A DNA stretch of 64,000 bases, from the NCBI GenBank assembly GCA_028278645.1, contig JANQDZ010000025.1:1-64000 (forward strand). The letters run 5' to 3'. The translations under genes and the position numbers were made by a program. Positions 61,653-64,000 of the stretch are shown in pieces. Under the pieces are notes generated by a model. The model worked only from the letters and a program-made list of their open reading frames with translations, had not been told where the DNA came from and made no database searches. The number at the start of each line of letters is the position of its first letter. Position 1 is the stretch's first letter. Source of the stretch: Longimicrobiales bacterium. Its GTDB lineage: Bacteria > Gemmatimonadota > Gemmatimonadetes > Longimicrobiales > Gaopeijiaceae.

Positions 61653-63333
61653 GCGACTCCCTCTTGCGCCGATCCTAGCGTTCCTCGCCCTGGCGCCCCC
61701 GGGAGCCCAGGGGCAGCTCCGGACCGTCGTCTCGAATGAGATCGGCGTCTCCCCCGGGGAAGCCACGCTGAGAATCGGCTTCCAAGACCATGGGGAGCTA
61801 TCCATCTCCTTCCAGGAGGGGCAGGTCCTCGTGGACGGGGAAACAATCGGGAGCTACGAGAGGCGCGACGCCCTGGATTCCGCCTGGCGTTCGCTCCTGA
61901 GCGAGGTCATCACCCTGGACGACGGTCCTTTGGCCGAGGCGCTGAACGACTGGGATCCACCCCGAAGCCTGACGGGATCGGCGGCTGACCTCGCTGCTCG
62001 CATCGACCAGGTCCTGGAATCCTCCCTTGCCAAAGGCGATGTCACCGACGCAGCCACCGACCAGGGTGAGATCACCGTATCCATCGGTGGGGAGGAAGGT
62101 CTGCTTTCTGCCCTCCTCAGCCGAACGGGCGCACTCAGTAGCCTAGCCGAGGCGATGGAGGGTGCCCCCCTCAGCGACTTCATCCTCAAGATCGGAGAGG
62201 ACGTCGTAATCGAGGAGGGCGAGTCGCTAGAGGGTAGCCTGGTCCTCGTAGACGGGGATCTGCATGTAAGCGGCTCGATCGAAGGAGACGTGGTTGTCAT
62301 CGGCGGGACGGTTCACCTCCTGGAAGGGGGTGAGATCACCGGCAACCTACGGATCGCAGATGGAGGGCTGGAAGACAGTGGCGGTTCGGTGGCGGGCTCT
62401 CTCCTCGACCTCCAAACCGGGGACCTCCTCGAACAGGAACGGGAAGACCTTCGCCGTGAGCTGGAGTCGGAGCTTCGCCGTGATATCCGGGCTTCAATGG
62501 AGAAGGAGAGGCGCCAGAGCCCCAACGTGTTCTTTGGGTTCATGGGGAACGTTGGGGATGCCATCGCCGGCCTTTTAGAGAACCTGGTGACCTTCCTGAT
62601 CCTCTCCATCCTGGGGGTCCTTGCGGTCCATTTCCAACGCGAGCGCCTCGAGGTGGTTGCCACCACGGCATACCGGGCACCGGTCCGGTCCGGAGTCGTA
62701 GGGCTGGCCGGAGGGTTCTTCATCGCACCCGTGTGGATCGTAGGAATTATCGCCCTGGCCATCACCATCATCGGAATCCCGGTCCTGCTGGCGTGGGTGC
62801 CCTTGTTCCCCATCGTGGCTGGCCTGGCAATCCTGTTCGGATACCTGGCTGTGGCGAAGAACGTCGGGGAGTGGGTAGCTGAGCAGGAATACAAAGGCCT
62901 CGAGTGGATTCGAGGCTCCAATATGTTTTATACGGTTGTGGCCGGCGTGGGAGCTCTCCTTCTCCCCAAGATCGCGGCCAATGTCAGCCAGATCCTCGGG
63001 ATCCCCTTCCTTACCGGGCTGCTTGGATTCGCCGGATCAATGGTGACCTTCATCGCAGGAGCCGTGGGGCTCGGGGCCGTCCTCCTGACCCGGGGTGGGA
63101 AAATCCGACCGCTGGAGTCTTATTACGACTTCGAGGAGGAGTACTGGGCCGATGCTGAGCCTGCTCCCCGTTCGGCGGAGGAAGCCCCGCCGCAGGACCA
63201 TGAGCAGCCGGCTGAGGCCGTGGTGGAGGAGTCGGCGGAAGCCGAGGCAGAGGAACCGGCTGAGGACGGCCCTGGGGACGCGGGAGACGCTCAAGCGGAG
63301 CCTGAAGCTCCCGGGGAGGAAGAAAATGTCTAG
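61633..63333 (+). CDS. Exported membrane protein with bactofilin-like beta-helix segment
   Basis: 566 residues from ATG 61633, overlapping the anti-sigma gene by 20 bp; ATG 61624 is an alternative. A signal peptide (RRLPLAPILAFLALAPPGAQ) is followed by an extracytoplasmic region. Residues about 200-270 are short Gly-rich repeats (GSLVLVDGDLHVSGSIEGDV, VVIGGTVHLLEGGEITGN) like the bactofilin/polymer-forming beta-helix. A charged coiled coil and about five transmembrane helices follow, then an Ala/Glu/Pro-rich acidic tail. Function unknown; its place in the sigma operon suggests an envelope role. Confidence 0.75.
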   Translation: MRVLGFRRLPLAPILAFLALAPPGAQGQLRTVVSNEIGVSPGEATLRIGFQDHGELSISFQEGQVLVDGETIGSYERRDALDSAWRSLLSEVITLDDGPLAEALNDWDPPRSLTGSAADLAARIDQVLESSLAKGDVTDAATDQGEITVSIGGEEGLLSALLSRTGALSSLAEAMEGAPLSDFILKIGEDVVIEEGESLEGSLVLVDGDLHVSGSIEGDVVVIGGTVHLLEGGEITGNLRIADGGLEDSGGSVAGSLLDLQTGDLLEQEREDLRRELESELRRDIRASMEKERRQSPNVFFGFMGNVGDAIAGLLENLVTFLILSILGVLAVHFQRERLEVVATTAYRAPVRSGVVGLAGGFFIAPVWIVGIIALAITIIGIPVLLAWVPLFPIVAGLAILFGYLAVAKNVGEWVAEQEYKGLEWIRGSNMFYTVVAGVGALLLPKIAANVSQILGIPFLTGLLGFAGSMVTFIAGAVGLGAVLLTRGGKIRPLESYYDFEEEYWADAEPAPRSAEEAPPQDHEQPAEAVVEESAEAEAEEPAEDGPGDAGDAQAEPEAPGEEENV

Positions 63334-64000
63334 GGCCGGCGCTTCGTCCATGTTGCTGGGGGTGGTTTCGCTCCTGGTCTCCCTGCCCCAGGTGGCCGAA
63401 GCCCAGAGCTGGCGCTCGGTCACCATGTCTCGGCAGGTCTCCGGGGAAGAAGAGATCGACGTCCGGATCCGGTTTGGAGCCGGGCGCCTCACCATCCAGC
63501 CGGGGGAACCAGGGACGCTCTACAGGATGCGGCTCCGGTACGACGAGGAAGCTTTCGAACCGGTGGCGGAGTACGAAGACGGGCGGCTGGACCTTGGCGT
63601 GGACGGCACCCGCCACAAATTCCGATGGAAAAAGGACGATTCCCAGGAAATGGACCTCTCTCTCGCGAGGGGAGTCCCGATGAACCTGGATTTGGAATTC
63701 GGCGCCGTCCGAGCCGAAATAGACCTTGGCGGGCTTCAAATCACCGGATTGGAGCTCCAAACCGGGGCGTCCGAGTCCAGGATTGATGTATCGGCCCCGA
63801 ACCCCATCCGGATGTCCGAAGCGAGCATGGAAGTCGGAGCAGCCGATTTCCACGCCCGGAACCTGGGGAATCTGAACACCGAAACGCTCGAGGTGGATGC
63901 AGGCGTGGGGAATGTGGTTTTGGATTTTCGTGGCGAGTGGCAAGGAAACGCCGACGTATCCGTCGATATGGGCCTGGGTGCGCTGGAGCTGCGATTCCCG
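63326..64000 (+). CDS. Exported DUF4097/toast-rack-like protein, cut by window edge
   Basis: 225 codons without a stop up to the window end. ATG 63326 overlaps the previous stop by 8 bp and has GGGGAGGAAG upstream. A signal peptide (MLLGVVSLLVSLPQVAEA, from residue 9) precedes repeated beta strands of the pattern seen in DUF4097/DUF2154 proteins: DVRIRFGAGRLTI, MNLDLEFGAVRAEIDLGGL, MEVGAADFHARNLGNL, LEVDAGVGNVVLDF, VSVDMGLGALEL. Such right-handed beta solenoids occur in envelope-stress loci. It completes the sigma/anti-sigma/bactofilin-like series. Confidence 0.8.
   Translation, partial: MSRAGASSMLLGVVSLLVSLPQVAEAQSWRSVTMSRQVSGEEEIDVRIRFGAGRLTIQPGEPGTLYRMRLRYDEEAFEPVAEYEDGRLDLGVDGTRHKFRWKKDDSQEMDLSLARGVPMNLDLEFGAVRAEIDLGGLQITGLELQTGASESRIDVSAPNPIRMSEASMEVGAADFHARNLGNLNTETLEVDAGVGNVVLDFRGEWQGNADVSVDMGLGALELRFP

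Noticed and set aside
1-64000. CRISPR arrays, insertion sequences, prophage genes, toxin-antitoxin or defence systems
   Set aside because: No regularly spaced repeats, transposases, integrases or known defence proteins were seen; the window is core chromosome.

Overview
The window is about 64 kb of GC-rich (roughly 60% or more) bacterial core chromosome. It carries almost only housekeeping and cell-envelope genes, packed with 1-8 bp start/stop overlaps, and I see no insertion sequence, phage gene or CRISPR array. A single-membrane-protein-rich gene content with two envelopes implied (System I cytochrome c maturation, M16 and M48 exported peptidases, TAT and Sec signal peptides, GmhA-type heptose metabolism), together with the gene neighbourhoods, fits a diderm of the Gemmatimonadota or a related FCB-like lineage. 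That placement is inference from gene content, not a computed phylogeny.

Layout. From 1 to 9.8 kb all genes run leftward: a truncated subtilase, smc, a ParA-like/SPOR-domain protein, rsfS, rplI, a DUF2232 membrane protein, a gene encoding ribosomal proteins S6 and S18 fused in one chain, and ychF. A rightward class II aldolase-like gene (10.1-11.2 kb) faces a leftward M20 peptidase and the proton/sodium-pumping pyrophosphatase hppA. From 14.8 to 33.6 kb a long leftward series holds pth, rplY, prs, an exported TPR protein, tRNA-Gln, ispE, a flippase-like membrane protein, pdxJ, a DUF2520 dehydrogenase, hflX, rarA, the CCA-adding enzyme, an SDR, gmhA, a CpsB-like phosphatase, a small unknown gene, alaS and recA. 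At 33.8-38.0 kb lie a rightward NIS-synthetase-like gene, a PPK2, a TAT-exported Gfo/Idh oxidoreductase and a small unknown gene. From 39.0 to 44.3 kb a leftward cytochrome c maturation operon (ccmE-F-I like-A-B-C-D like) runs into a threonine aldolase. From 44.6 to 52.4 kb the leftward genes are glmM, glmS, dtd, maf, mtnA, glpK and a LOG-like protein. From 52.6 kb on most genes run rightward: an M48 peptidase, purD, mutM, two M16 peptidases, (leftward menG/ubiE), then an ECF sigma factor, a two-zinc-finger anti-sigma factor, a bactofilin-like membrane protein and a truncated DUF4097/toast-rack-like protein.

How the parts fit. glmM and glmS are consecutive steps towards UDP-GlcNAc, and the 349-bp gap between them holds the most unusual structure of the window: a perfect 23-bp inverted repeat enclosing two further long hairpins that together form an almost gap-free three-way junction, placed in what would be the glmS leader. 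Translation quality control (pth, alaS, dtd, rsfS, ychF, hflX) and nucleic-acid upkeep (smc, recA, rarA, mutM, maf, CCA enzyme) are strongly represented. The sigma/anti-sigma/bactofilin-like/toast-rack-like series at the right end looks like one envelope-stress unit, and two matching ECF-type promoter candidates lie in front of its first and second genes. The other main points of interest are the S6-S18 fusion, the cysteine-type CcmE, the stand-alone NIS-synthetase-like protein, the degenerate P-loop domain fused to SPOR next to smc, an exported-protein gene that starts 3 nt after a tRNA, and an hflX whose conserved N-terminus lies upstream of every ordinary start codon.
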